Shown here one piece after another: positions 1-7,034 of a stretch of DNA of 12,779 nt. Where the stretch lies: the NCBI GenBank assembly GCA_038532435.1, contig JBCBAP010000084.1, forward strand, positions 1-12,779, read 5' to 3'. Made by a program: the position numbers and the translations under genes. Origin of the DNA: JBCBAP01 sp038532435. Lineage in GTDB: Bacteria > Pseudomonadota > Alphaproteobacteria > Rhodobacterales > Rhodobacteraceae. Each line of letters opens with the position of its first letter. Position 1 is the stretch's first letter. Below the pieces are notes generated by a model that did no database searches, was not told the origin of the DNA, and saw nothing but the letters and a program-made list of their open reading frames with translations.

Positions 1-699
1 GCGCTCAACACGCTGGTCATTGCAACGCTCGCGGCCTATGGCGCGGTGGCAGCCGTGATGCTCCTCGTCACGCTCCTCTTCAGGCTCGACCTGCGCACGA
101 ACGTTGCCCCCCTCATCTTCGGCAACACGGGCAATGTGGGGCTTCCCGTGGCGCTCTTTGCCTACGGCGATGCTGGGCTGTCCCTCGCGGTGGTTGTCTT
201 TGCGATCATGGCGATCATGTCCTTCACAGTCGGGGTCTGGATCGTGAGCGGCGGCGGCTCCCCCCTGCCCGCGCTGAAGGAGCCAATGGTCGCGGCGGCG
301 GTGCTCGGCGGGCTCTGCCTCTACCTGCAATGGACACCGCCGGACTGGGCGATGAACGCGCTTGGACTGATCGGGCAAATGGGCATCCCGCTCATGCTCA
401 TCACCCTCGGTGTCGCCATCGCCCGGCTGCAACCGGACGCGCTGATCAAGGCGACGGCGCTTTCCTGCTTCAAGCTTGCGGTCTGTGCGGCCATCCCCTT
501 CGCCGTCGCGCGCTACCTTGCACTCCCCCCCATGGCGACGGGGGTGCTCGTGCTGCAAGTGGCGATGCCGGTCGCGGTTACGTCCTACATGCTCGCGGAG
601 AAGTACCGGGCAAAGGCGCAGGACGTCGCCGGGCTCGTCGTCGTGTCCACGCTTCTGTCCGTTTTTGCACTCCCCGTTCTCCTCGCACTTGTGATATAA
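1..699 (+). CDS. AEC family (auxin efflux carrier-like) transporter, 5'-truncated by window edge
   Basis: The reading frame is open from base 1 with no start in view, so about 232 C-terminal residues are seen; the family is usually 300-320 residues. The sequence is almost entirely hydrophobic helices. It carries the AEC/Mem_trans hallmark GNTGNVGLP near visible residue 41, followed by repeated helices and the typical late segment LQVAMPVAVTSYMLAEKY. Members are inner-membrane secondary transporters, some exporting or importing dicarboxylates such as malonate or malate; the substrate cannot be read from the sequence. The first internal ATG is at base 58, but family length argues that the true start lies outside the window. 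The next gene starts 78 bases downstream on the same strand, so co-transcription is possible but not shown. Family assignment is solid; substrate unknown. Confidence 0.88.
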   Translation, partial: ALNTLVIATLAAYGAVAAVMLLVTLLFRLDLRTNVAPLIFGNTGNVGLPVALFAYGDAGLSLAVVVFAIMAIMSFTVGVWIVSGGGSPLPALKEPMVAAAVLGGLCLYLQWTPPDWAMNALGLIGQMGIPLMLITLGVAIARLQPDALIKATALSCFKLAVCAAIPFAVARYLALPPMATGVLVLQVAMPVAVTSYMLAEKYRAKAQDVAGLVVVSTLLSVFALPVLLALVI

Positions 700-709
700 C
701 CGCAGCAGA

Positions 710-725
710 GATGCAAAAAAGCATC
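710..725. other. Small hairpin with A6 loop after the AEC transporter
   Basis: GATGC and GCATC are separated by six A residues, 11 bases after the transporter stop. The 5-bp stem is weak and no T-run follows on the plus strand, so it is not a canonical intrinsic terminator. It may be chance. Confidence 0.2.
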
Positions 726-777
726 CATTCGAGCAGGTTTCACAGTCAAGGACGGCGCCAGACGCGCCCATACAGGC

Positions 778-1347
778 ATGACGGTCACATCGCGTATTCT
801 CTCCCGGGCAGCGCTGCTGCTGGGTCTCCTAATTCTTGCGGCCTGCGGCAGCAGCAGGAACGCATCGGTCGACGCGCAGCCGCGCAACGTCAACGACATC
901 TGCGCCATCTTCGACCAGTATCCCCATTGGGAAACGGCCATGCAGCAGACCTCCCGCAAATGGGGCACGCCCGTGGAGGTCAAGATGGCGATCATGTGGA
1001 GGGAGAGCCATTTTCGCGCGACGGCGACGCCGGGCACCTCCTCCGCCTACGGCTTTGCCCAGGCGGTTGACGGCACCTGGGACTGGTACAAGCAGTCGAC
1101 GGGGCGCAAAAGGGCACGACGGGACAACTTCGCCGACGCGACCGACTTCGTCGCCTGGTACATGGACCGGACGCGCAAGGCGAACGGGCTTTCTTTCTAT
1201 GACCCCTACCGGCAGTACCTTGCCTATCACGAGGGGCACACCGGGTACTCCCGCGGAAACTGGTCCGGGAAGCCGCGTCTTCTAAGCGCCGCGCAAGAGG
1301 TGCAGACCATGGCGGCGACGTTCCAACAACAGCTGCGCCGCTGCTGA
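778..1347 (+). CDS. Lipoprotein with lytic transglycosylase (SLT-like) domain
   Basis: A 189-residue protein predicted to cleave the MurNAc-GlcNAc bond of peptidoglycan from a lipid-anchored position. Residues 1-22 form a signal peptide ending in the lipobox LAAC, with Cys23 as the lipidation site. The SLT-like core follows: a helix carrying WRESHF with Glu76 as the likely catalytic acid, then AYGFAQ (equivalent to the G-x-x-Q motif of lytic transglycosylases), then YLAYHEGHTGYSRG, which matches the usual AYNAG-type motif. The domain is compact, with almost nothing beyond the catalytic fold. The ATG at 778 has only a weak ribosome binding site, but it gives a complete signal peptide. Gly24 and Ser25 after the lipid Cys give no inner-membrane retention signal, so outer-membrane sorting is likely by the usual rule. 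No direct link to the neighbouring genes is visible. Confidence 0.85.
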   Translation: MTVTSRILSRAALLLGLLILAACGSSRNASVDAQPRNVNDICAIFDQYPHWETAMQQTSRKWGTPVEVKMAIMWRESHFRATATPGTSSAYGFAQAVDGTWDWYKQSTGRKRARRDNFADATDFVAWYMDRTRKANGLSFYDPYRQYLAYHEGHTGYSRGNWSGKPRLLSAAQEVQTMAATFQQQLRRC

Positions 1348-1391
1348 AACGGCGCCCGGTCTCACACAGTGGAAGTGAGCCTTTGGCCCAG

Positions 1392-1446
1392 TTGACAAAT
1401 CCACAATCCCGGACTTTCACTGGAAAGCGGGGACGTAGGGGGTGTC
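1392..1446 (+). promoter_or_regulatory. Possible promoter/operator of the first LysR gene
   Basis: A perfect -35-like TTGACA lies at 1392-1397, but no good -10 lies at the expected distance (the best is around 1412-1418). An inverted repeat CTTTC-N4-GAAAG at 1414-1427 covers that spot and could be an autoregulatory site. A purine-rich AGGGGG just before the ATG serves as ribosome binding site. Weak evidence overall. Confidence 0.3.
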
Positions 1447-2349
1447 ATGGACCGGTTGTCCGAAATGGAAGCGTTTATCGCAGTGGTCGATCACGGCGGC
1501 TTTACAGACGCGGCCCGGAAGATGGGCATGTCGAAATCCGCAATCTCCAAACACGTCTCCAGCCTTGAAGGACGGCTCGGCGCGCGCCTGCTCAACCGCA
1601 CCACGCGCCGGGTGAACCCGACCGAGATCGGCATGGCCTACTATGACAAGGCGACCCGGGTGCTGACCGAGGCGACGGACGCGGATGCGATGGTCACCTC
1701 CATGCAGTCCGAACCGCGTGGGCAGCTTCGCATCTCCGCCCCGGTGAGCTTCGGCACAACGCACCTGTCCGCTGCGGTTGGGGAGTTCTTGCTCGAATAC
1801 CCGGATGTGTCCATCAACATGGTGCTCGACGACCGGTTTGTTGAAATGGTGAGCGAGGGGTTCGACCTCGCCATCCGCATCGGGGAATTGCCCGATTCAA
1901 CACTCCGCGCGCGCAAGATCGCGCAAGGGACCCTGAAACTCGTTGCCTCCCCCGAATACCTCGCCGCGCGCGGCCATCCGGAATGCATCGAGGATCTGGG
2001 CGATCACAACCTGCTCCACTACTCCAACCTCGCAACTGGCAACTACTGGAAGCTCGTCGGACCCAAGGGCGCGGAGCGCCATGTACGGGTCGGCGGTCAA
2101 TTCACCGCCAACAATGGAGAGGCCCTGATGCGCGCGGCGGAGCGTGGGCTTGGCATCGCGCTCGTGCCCACCTTCATCATTCGCGACAAGATCGACGCGG
2201 GCAGCCTGGTAGAGATCCTGCCCGCGAGCGCTCCGACCGACCTGGGGGTCTGGGCTGTCTATCCGGCAGGCCGCTTCCCCCAGCCGAAGCTGCGCGCGTT
2301 CGTCGAATTCATGGTCAAGTATTTCAAGGCACAGGGCAGCGCGGTCTAG
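1447..2349 (+). CDS. LysR-family transcriptional regulator (CrgA-like)
   Basis: A 300-residue protein of typical LysR length. The N-terminal winged helix-turn-helix is intact, with the HTH at about residues 18-37 (AARKMGMSKSAISKHVSSLE) and the wing RLLNRTTRRVNPTEIG. A linker helix and a periplasmic-binding-protein-like effector domain from about residue 88 follow. The segments GFDLAIRIGELPDSTLRARK and ERGLGIALVPTFII are characteristic of the CrgA/DhcR-like group. Such proteins bind DNA as tetramers and respond to a small molecule; the inducer is unknown. The neighbours on either side are a cell-wall lipoprotein and another LysR gene, so there is no divergent target; autoregulation or a distant target is possible. 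The last codon's stop shares the CTAG at 2346-2349 with the convergent regulator. Confidence 0.93.
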   Translation: MDRLSEMEAFIAVVDHGGFTDAARKMGMSKSAISKHVSSLEGRLGARLLNRTTRRVNPTEIGMAYYDKATRVLTEATDADAMVTSMQSEPRGQLRISAPVSFGTTHLSAAVGEFLLEYPDVSINMVLDDRFVEMVSEGFDLAIRIGELPDSTLRARKIAQGTLKLVASPEYLAARGHPECIEDLGDHNLLHYSNLATGNYWKLVGPKGAERHVRVGGQFTANNGEALMRAAERGLGIALVPTFIIRDKIDAGSLVEILPASAPTDLGVWAVYPAGRFPQPKLRAFVEFMVKYFKAQGSAV

Positions 2350-3257
2350 CGCCCGTCGAGCAGCGCCTCATGCAGACGTCGCGCGTCCGGTGAAAGCTCA
2401 CGATCCCTGGGCCGGCCAAGGTAATAGCCGTAGGGGCTGCGGACCACATCGTCCGAGATCGGGACGAGCCGCCCCGCCGCGAGATGATCCGCGATAAGAC
2501 CGGTTGAGCCGAGCGCCACCCCCTCCCCCCGCAATGCCGCATCGATCGTCATGATGTAGCCGGTGTACCGGCGGTGCGGCGTGATCGGGGGCAGATCGGG
2601 GGCCACCGTCCTGAACCACCGGTCGAGGCTGATCCAATGGGCGTTGAAGCGCTCGTAGTCGAGCAGGCTCAACGCGTGCAGCGCGCGCGGCGCCAGGCGC
2701 TCACCGGTCAGACCGACCCGCGCAAGATAGGACGGTGCCGCAACAGGTACCAGGACCTCATCCAGCACCTGATCGAGATGCCAGCGAGGATGCGCACCAC
2801 GGGAATAGAGGAGCCCCAGATCATTGCCCGCTCCTGCAAGCTGATCGAGATCGTCTGTCGTGAACACCCGTACCGGCACATCCGGCACCCGTTCACCGAA
2901 CATCCGCACCCGCTCCGCCAGCCAGAAGTAGGACACCGAAACGCTGGCAGAGATCGTGACACCCCCGCCGCCAGGCGGTCGCAGGAAGGGCGAAATGGCA
3001 TCCTCCAGATACTCAAGAACACCGCGCACCTGCCCGGCGAGTCGCACCCCCTCCGCCGTCAGGCTGATGTGCCGGCCGGCGCGGGAAAAGAGCGGACAGC
3101 CCAGCCTATCCTCCAGCTGAGCGATGCGTCGGCTGACCGCCGCCTGGCTGATTGACAGTTCCCGCCCCGCGGCGCTGAAATTCATGTGCCGCGCCGCCGC
3201 ATCGAACACGCGGAACGCCTCGAGCGGGATCTGACGGAGGTTTGGATCATCTTGCAT
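2346..3257 (-). CDS. LysR-family transcriptional regulator (GcvA-like), divergent from alcohol dehydrogenase
   Basis: A 303-residue LysR protein. The N-terminus (IPLEAFRVFDAAARHMNFSA) and the HTH at about residues 27-46 (AAGRELSISQAAVSRRIAQL) followed by CPLFSRAGRHISLTAEG are typical of the GcvA subgroup. The C-terminal part is an effector-binding domain, including GEGVALGSTGLIADHLAAGR near the end, a common GcvA-group motif. It is transcribed divergently from the iron alcohol dehydrogenase 99 bp away, the classic arrangement for a LysR regulator controlling its neighbour, so that gene is the likeliest target. The ATG at 3257 has no recognisable Shine-Dalgarno sequence upstream. A promoter candidate (-35 TTCACA at 3293-3288, -10 GATAAC at 3271-3266) would place transcription start within a few bases of the ATG, giving a very short or absent leader. 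The effector is unknown. Confidence 0.93.
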   Translation of the reverse strand: MQDDPNLRQIPLEAFRVFDAAARHMNFSAAGRELSISQAAVSRRIAQLEDRLGCPLFSRAGRHISLTAEGVRLAGQVRGVLEYLEDAISPFLRPPGGGGVTISASVSVSYFWLAERVRMFGERVPDVPVRVFTTDDLDQLAGAGNDLGLLYSRGAHPRWHLDQVLDEVLVPVAAPSYLARVGLTGERLAPRALHALSLLDYERFNAHWISLDRWFRTVAPDLPPITPHRRYTGYIMTIDAALRGEGVALGSTGLIADHLAAGRLVPISDDVVRSPYGYYLGRPRDRELSPDARRLHEALLDGR

Positions 3258-3356
3258 GATCTGAAGTTATCAAACTCCCCGAATATTTGTGAAGTTTGTC
3301 GGTGCTCACCGGGGCTGTAACGTCGGACGACTTTGCGTTCTGCGGCGGAGCTGACC
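3258..3356. promoter_or_regulatory. Divergent regulatory region between LysR and alcohol dehydrogenase
   Basis: This 99-bp gap holds clustered half-sites. CAAACT (3271-3276) and AGTTTG (3293-3298) form a 6-bp inverted repeat; AGTT-N4-AACT lies at 3265-3276; TGAAGTT recurs as a direct repeat at 3262-3268 and 3290-3296, exactly 28 bp apart. The region between them is the most AT-rich of the gap. A near-palindrome CGGTG-CT-CACCG sits at 3300-3311. The repeats overlap the LysR gene's candidate -35/-10, as expected for an autoregulated LysR operator. Binding by the adjacent LysR protein is an inference from arrangement. Confidence 0.45.
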
Positions 3357-4550
3357 ATGGGCCTGATCACCACCTCGATCCCGGACATAACCTCCGGCAT
3401 CGCAGCACTCGATTGCATCAGCACAGTGGCGGCGGACCTTACGGAAGGCCGGTCCGCCCTCGTGGTCATCGACGCGTTCCTCATGCAGTGCGGTCATCTC
3501 GAAAGGATCGAGACGCTGCTGGGTCGTTCGGGGTTCCGTGTCGCCTCCTTCGCGGAGTTTACCGGCGAGCCAAAGCTTGCGCATCTGCGTGCTGGACACG
3601 CCAAAGCCGTGGCATCAAATGCGGATCTCGTCGTAGGTGTTGGCGGTGGCTCCGCACTCGACATCGCCAAGATCGTCGCTTCGACAGCGTGCGGCAGCTT
3701 GGACCCGGGCGCCTATGCCATGGCGGCGGTACCGCTCCCCGTCCGCTCCTTGCCGAAGATCATGATCCCCACGACGGCGGGCACCGGGTCGGAGACATCG
3801 GCGACCAACATCTTCGCCAATGAGGCCGGTCGGAAGACGTGGATCTGGGGACGGCAGACCAAGGCGGATCATGTCATCCTCGACCCATCGCTCACAGTAA
3901 GCCTCCCGCCCAACCTGACTGCATGGTGTGGGATGGATGCGCTCGTCCATGCGTTCGAGGCCGCGACGAACCGGAACACCCATCACGGTGCTGCACTTTT
4001 CGCCCACGCAGCCCTGCCCCTGCTGGCGGGAGCGCTGGAGCGTGCGGTGCATACGCCCCAAGACCTTGCCGGGCGGGAGCATATGCTCTTGGGCTCCTGC
4101 TACGCTGGCGTCGCGATCGACGCGTGCGGAACAGCGATTGCGCACATGATCAGCCACGCGCTGTCCTCGCTTGCCCCCGTTCACCATGGGCACGCCACCG
4201 CCTTGGCCTTCGAGATCACGCTGCCCTGGCTCGTAGAGGCGGACACGCCCGCGATGCGCGCAGCGGCCAGCGCTCTCGGCCTTGAGGCGACGCAGGCGCT
4301 GCCCGGCTTTGTCACGGATCTGATGGATCGCGCCGGGATCGAGCGGCGCCTGCCGTCTGCGTTCGACATGATCACGCCGGAGGATCTGCTGGTGGAGATG
4401 GGGCAGCCGGAGCATGCACCCATGCGCATGTCCACGGCAGTTCCGGTTGCGGATGAGGATCTGGAGAGGTTTGCCCGGAGCCTTCTGCCCGGTGTCAGTC
4501 AAGCGAGCCGTGGATCGCAACCTGATCGAGCGCCGCATCCGACGGCTTGA
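3357..4550 (+). CDS. Iron-containing (group III) alcohol dehydrogenase
   Basis: A 397-residue NAD(P)-dependent dehydrogenase interconverting an alcohol and an aldehyde or ketone. The dinucleotide-binding region shows VGVGGGSALDIAK (about residues 93-105) and PTTAGTGSE (138-146). The metal site looks complete: Asp194 and His198 in GMDALVHAFEA, His263 in IAHMISH, and His277 in VHHGHA; the spacing agrees with lactaldehyde reductase FucO. I chose the ATG at 3357 because GGAG at 3347-3350 lies 6 bases upstream; an in-frame TTG at 3333 would add eight residues without a better site. The conserved fold ends near residue 378; the final ~19 residues are encoded in a 56-base antisense overlap with the DUF6505 gene. 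Substrate cannot be assigned: the family includes methanol, 1,2-propanediol, 4-hydroxybutyrate and maleylacetate enzymes. Probably controlled by the divergent LysR gene. Confidence 0.9.
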   Translation: MGLITTSIPDITSGIAALDCISTVAADLTEGRSALVVIDAFLMQCGHLERIETLLGRSGFRVASFAEFTGEPKLAHLRAGHAKAVASNADLVVGVGGGSALDIAKIVASTACGSLDPGAYAMAAVPLPVRSLPKIMIPTTAGTGSETSATNIFANEAGRKTWIWGRQTKADHVILDPSLTVSLPPNLTAWCGMDALVHAFEAATNRNTHHGAALFAHAALPLLAGALERAVHTPQDLAGREHMLLGSCYAGVAIDACGTAIAHMISHALSSLAPVHHGHATALAFEITLPWLVEADTPAMRAAASALGLEATQALPGFVTDLMDRAGIERRLPSAFDMITPEDLLVEMGQPEHAPMRMSTAVPVADEDLERFARSLLPGVSQASRGSQPDRAPHPTA

Positions 4551-4977
4551 TCGTCCGATAGCTTTCCCGGACCCCCGCCTCGGTCAGATCCCGCTGAACC
4601 GCGAGGAGCGTGTTGAGGTCCAGACCATCGCAGAGGGACAGGGTGTGCTCGATTTCCTGCTCCGCCGCGGCCCGGGCAGCCTCCGGTGACGGTGCGCCAT
4701 AGACACGTTCGAAATGGCCCGCGAGCCGTGTGGTCAGCTCCTCGATCTCGGCCGGTTCGATCTTTGCCACCGCAACGAACGTCGCCCTGCCGAAACTGTC
4801 GAGGCTGAGCCAGCCGTTGGCAAACGCCTGCCGCGCCTTGCCCATCAGGTCGGCGTCGGACCAGTTCGAGAATTCGAACCCGCCGCTGATGGCCCATTCC
4901 CCGCTTTCCGCGGGCCGGGTGAAAACGTTGCCGTCGCTTTCGTCGAGACGGATGGTCCGGGGGAATGTGGTGGTCAT
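4495..4977 (-). CDS. DUF6505-like protein of the formate dehydrogenase cluster
   Basis: A soluble 160-residue protein without signal peptide or membrane segment. The N-terminus (FPRTIRLDESDGNVF, then ESGEWAISGGFEF) and the middle (GKARQAFANGWLSLDSFGRA, then KIEPAEIEELTTRLAGHF) match my memory of the DUF6505 family, small proteins found beside formate dehydrogenase genes. The second half is helical and acidic, with an Ala/Glu-rich stretch followed by a Leu-rich helix. No catalytic motif is visible and the function is unknown. Its ATG overlaps the stop of the ligase-like gene by 4 nt (ATGA, 4974-4977), and GGAG at 4986-4983 supplies a ribosome binding site, so it is the last gene of the leftward operon. 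Its 3' end overlaps the convergent alcohol dehydrogenase by 56 bases. The family name rests on recall rather than a search. Confidence 0.75.
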   Translation of the reverse strand: MTTTFPRTIRLDESDGNVFTRPAESGEWAISGGFEFSNWSDADLMGKARQAFANGWLSLDSFGRATFVAVAKIEPAEIEELTTRLAGHFERVYGAPSPEAARAAAEQEIEHTLSLCDGLDLNTLLAVQRDLTEAGVRESYRTIKPSDAALDQVAIHGSLD

Positions 4978-5687
4978 GACAGCTCCAGCATGTCCGAAAG
5001 CGGGAGGAGCCGCGTCTCACTGCCCTGCCGCAGCAGAAGCCCCCCATGTTCATCGAGGCCGAGACGGGTGCCCGATTGTCCCATCACGGTCGCCTCCTCA
5101 CCAAACCGGTGCGCACGGCCGGTCCAGTCCCGGTGAAGGGGCTGCGTGCCCTCGTCGAGCCAGCGGTTGATCCAGACCAGCATATGGCGGGACCAGCTTT
5201 CCAGAAGGGGCATACCGCCGATCTCACTACATCCCTCCTCCACAAGCGTCGTGCGATCCGGGTCGAGACCCGGTGACCGGTCCGTTCGGGGCGCCAGGGC
5301 GATGCGCAGCCCGATGACCAGCCACGCGGCGTCGGCCTCTGGATCGCGGGTCGAAGCCGCGGCGCGGATCTCTCCAACGCGAGCGCCGTTCACCCGCAGG
5401 GTGCCCGGCCACTCCAAATGCACGGCAGTCTCCGGCGGACCCAGCGCACCCAGCGCATCGGACATGGCAACGCCTGCGGCGAGGACCATCGACATCGCCT
5501 CCCGCAACGGCGCCTCCGGCGCCAGAACCAGCGCCCAGGAAAGCTCGGCGCCCGGCTCCCCATAGGTCACCAGTCCGCTGTCGCAGCCCAGCATCGCCTT
5601 GGAGACCGACTTCGCGAACGGATCAACGCCGGAACCGACGGCCAGGCCGCTCAGGAGCGGCGGAAACTGTGGCGCCCCATCTCTCAC
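4974..5687 (-). CDS. Biotin/lipoate protein ligase-like protein (DUF4444 C-terminus), probably catalytically degenerate
   Basis: A 237-residue protein with the outline of a BirA/LplA-fold ligase. Residues ~20-135 resemble the catalytic domain: LEWPGTLRVNGARVGEIRAA (91-110) aligns with the KWPND...KLAGIL region of BirA, and WLVIGLRIALAP (122-133) with its IGIGINV strand. A BirA-C-like beta domain follows (about 187-235, TGRAHRFGEEATVMG onward; DUF4444). However, the GRGRxGR biotinyl-adenylate loop is absent (YGEPGAELSW stands roughly there), KWPND is changed to EWPGT, and the catalytic Lys of KLAG is replaced. Genuine biotin ligation is therefore doubtful; binding of a carboxylate or protein partner is possible. 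It starts at GTG 5687, overlapping the Mrp stop by 4 nt, and its stop overlaps DUF6505 by 4 nt. Its place in the operon points to a formate dehydrogenase role, by inference. Confidence 0.75.
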   Translation of the reverse strand: MRDGAPQFPPLLSGLAVGSGVDPFAKSVSKAMLGCDSGLVTYGEPGAELSWALVLAPEAPLREAMSMVLAAGVAMSDALGALGPPETAVHLEWPGTLRVNGARVGEIRAAASTRDPEADAAWLVIGLRIALAPRTDRSPGLDPDRTTLVEEGCSEIGGMPLLESWSRHMLVWINRWLDEGTQPLHRDWTGRAHRFGEEATVMGQSGTRLGLDEHGGLLLRQGSETRLLPLSDMLELS

Positions 5688-6751
5688 GCGTGCCCCGCTG
5701 CAATGAGCGCCCGGGCGATGTCGCGGAACCGGTCGGCCTGCGGGCTGTCCGGATTGGACGCGACGATGGGCGCACCGCCATCCCCCGCCATGCGGATGTC
5801 GCGGTCGAGCGGGATCTCCCCGAGGAAGGGAAGGCCCAGCCGGTCCGCCTCCGCCCGGGCACCACCATGGCCGAAGATCTGATCCTCGTGCCCGCAGTTC
5901 GAACAGATGTGGGTCGACATGTTCTCGATCATGCCGAACACCTTCGTGTTCATCTTGTCAAACATGTTCAGCGCCTTGCGCGCATCGAGAAGCGCGATGT
6001 CCTGTGGGGTCGAGACCACGATGGCCCCAGTGAGCTCCGCCTTCTGCGCGAGCGTCATCTGCACGTCGCCCGTGCCCGGGGGCAGGTCCACCAGCAGCAC
6101 GTCGAGCGTGCCCCACTGCACCTGGCCGAGCATCTGTTGCAGGGCGCCCATCAGCATGGGGCCGCGCCAGATCACTGCCTCATCCTCCTTGGTCATCAGC
6201 CCGATCGACATCATGGTGACGCCGTGATTGCGCAGGGGCAGGATGATCTTGCCGTCGGGCGATGCGGGGCGCCCGGACACGCCAAGCATCCTTGGCTGGG
6301 AGGGCCCGTACACATCCGCGTCGAGCAGCCCGACCCGACGCCCCTCCGCCGCAAGAGCGACCGCGAGGTTCGAGGACACGGTCGACTTTCCCACCCCGCC
6401 TTTCCCGCTCGCAATCGCAACGATCCGGTCGACTCCCGGCACCTTCGCCGGACCCTGAGGTTTCGGCCGTGCGCCGGTCCCGAGGTCGGGCGGCGGTGTG
6501 GGGGCGGAATGGGCGGTCAGCATCGCGGTGACTTTGGAAACTCCGGGCAACGCCTCCACCGCGTCAACCGCGGCGAGGCGCACAGCCTCCATCGCGCTGC
6601 CACGGGAGCCGTCGACTTCCATGACGAAGCGAACCGCCCCATCCTCCACGGTCAGGGCGCGGACGATCTCGGCGGAGACGATATCACTCTTGCTGAAGGG
6701 ATCCTCGATACCACGCAGCGCGCCCAGCACCGCCTCCCGCGTGACGGTCAA
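5684..6751 (-). CDS. Mrp/ApbC (NBP35-type) Fe-S cluster carrier ATPase
   Basis: A 355-residue P-loop protein that in characterised relatives carries and transfers [4Fe-4S] clusters. Residues ~4-78 form a MIP18/DUF59 domain; a Pro-rich linker follows (83-105). The ParA/Mrp ATPase has a deviant Walker A SGKGGVGKST (115-124), LLDADVYGPSQPRMLG (142-157) and VDLPPGTGDVQ (221-231). Cys283 and Cys286 (ICSNCG) are the CxxC that bridges a cluster at the dimer interface. Length and domain order are normal. The frame begins at TTG 6751, which overlaps the upstream stop as TTGA (6748-6751) and has GAGGAC at 6762-6757; no better ATG fits. Most bacteria have an Mrp elsewhere for housekeeping, so this copy inside a formate dehydrogenase island may be dedicated to the Fe-S-rich proteins here (inference). 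Confidence 0.93.
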   Translation of the reverse strand: MTVTREAVLGALRGIEDPFSKSDIVSAEIVRALTVEDGAVRFVMEVDGSRGSAMEAVRLAAVDAVEALPGVSKVTAMLTAHSAPTPPPDLGTGARPKPQGPAKVPGVDRIVAIASGKGGVGKSTVSSNLAVALAAEGRRVGLLDADVYGPSQPRMLGVSGRPASPDGKIILPLRNHGVTMMSIGLMTKEDEAVIWRGPMLMGALQQMLGQVQWGTLDVLLVDLPPGTGDVQMTLAQKAELTGAIVVSTPQDIALLDARKALNMFDKMNTKVFGMIENMSTHICSNCGHEDQIFGHGGARAEADRLGLPFLGEIPLDRDIRMAGDGGAPIVASNPDSPQADRFRDIARALIAAGHA

Positions 6752-6957
6752 GATCCGTCCTCGCGCCTGATCTCGCCGGTGACCGTATGGGTGAGTTTGA
6801 GGCCGCCGATCGTGAGCGTGACCGTCGCAGGATAGCTCTCCTGCAGCGTGCCAGCCTCCGCCGCCTCGCGCAGCGCGGTCTCGATGGCCTGCTGGGAGGT
6901 CACCCCGACCTGCTTGAGAAATTTTCGCATGGACATGTTGTAGGCATCGTCGCTCAT
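6748..6957 (-). CDS. DUF6494-like small protein
   Basis: A 69-residue soluble protein. The conserved-looking core is NMSMRKFLKQVGVTSQQAIE (7-26), a short helical region, then a beta-rich end (ATVTLTIGGLKLTHTVTGEI). This fits my recollection of DUF6494, a small family often found beside Mrp or formate dehydrogenase genes; function unknown. The ATG at 6957 has a strong GGGGAGG a few bases upstream. The stop overlaps the Mrp start by 4 nt, so the two are probably translated in a coupled way. It has no Cys, so it is unlikely to hold a cluster by itself; a partner or adaptor for Mrp is a reasonable guess only. Confidence 0.75.
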   Translation of the reverse strand: MSDDAYNMSMRKFLKQVGVTSQQAIETALREAAEAGTLQESYPATVTLTIGGLKLTHTVTGEIRREDGS

Positions 6958-7001
6958 AGGGCCTCCCCAGGCGTGTGATTGTTGGTTGCGGGCAGCTTAA
7001 T

Positions 7002-7034
7002 CCGGGGCCGCCAAAAGTCGAGAGGGGCGGCCGG
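7002..7034. other. GC-rich stem-loop between the membrane-protein gene and the DUF6494 gene
   Basis: GGCCGCC (7006-7012) pairs with GGCGGCC (7026-7032) around a 13-base loop, with two more possible C-G pairs outside after a 2-base bulge. It lies just past the stop of the leftward membrane-protein gene. No T-run follows on the minus strand, so it is not a textbook intrinsic terminator; it could attenuate or mark an mRNA processing point in the operon. Confidence 0.4.

Noticed and set aside
330..1070. Plus-strand frame spanning the AEC transporter end and the lipoprotein start
   Set aside because: It is out of frame with two recognisable genes and has a composition typical of a GC-rich shadow frame.
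3615..4538. 307-codon open frame on the minus strand
   Set aside because: It is a shadow of the iron alcohol dehydrogenase, with Arg-rich composition and no motif.
4974..5687. Annotation as a functional biotin--[carboxylase] ligase (birA)
   Set aside because: The GRGRxGR loop, KWPND and the catalytic Lys are not present, and no biotin carboxylase or carrier gene is nearby.
5669..6835. 388-codon open frame on the plus strand
   Set aside because: It mirrors the Mrp gene, whose Walker A, CxxC and domain order are unambiguous; the antisense product is His/Arg-rich low-complexity sequence typical of GC-rich shadow frames.
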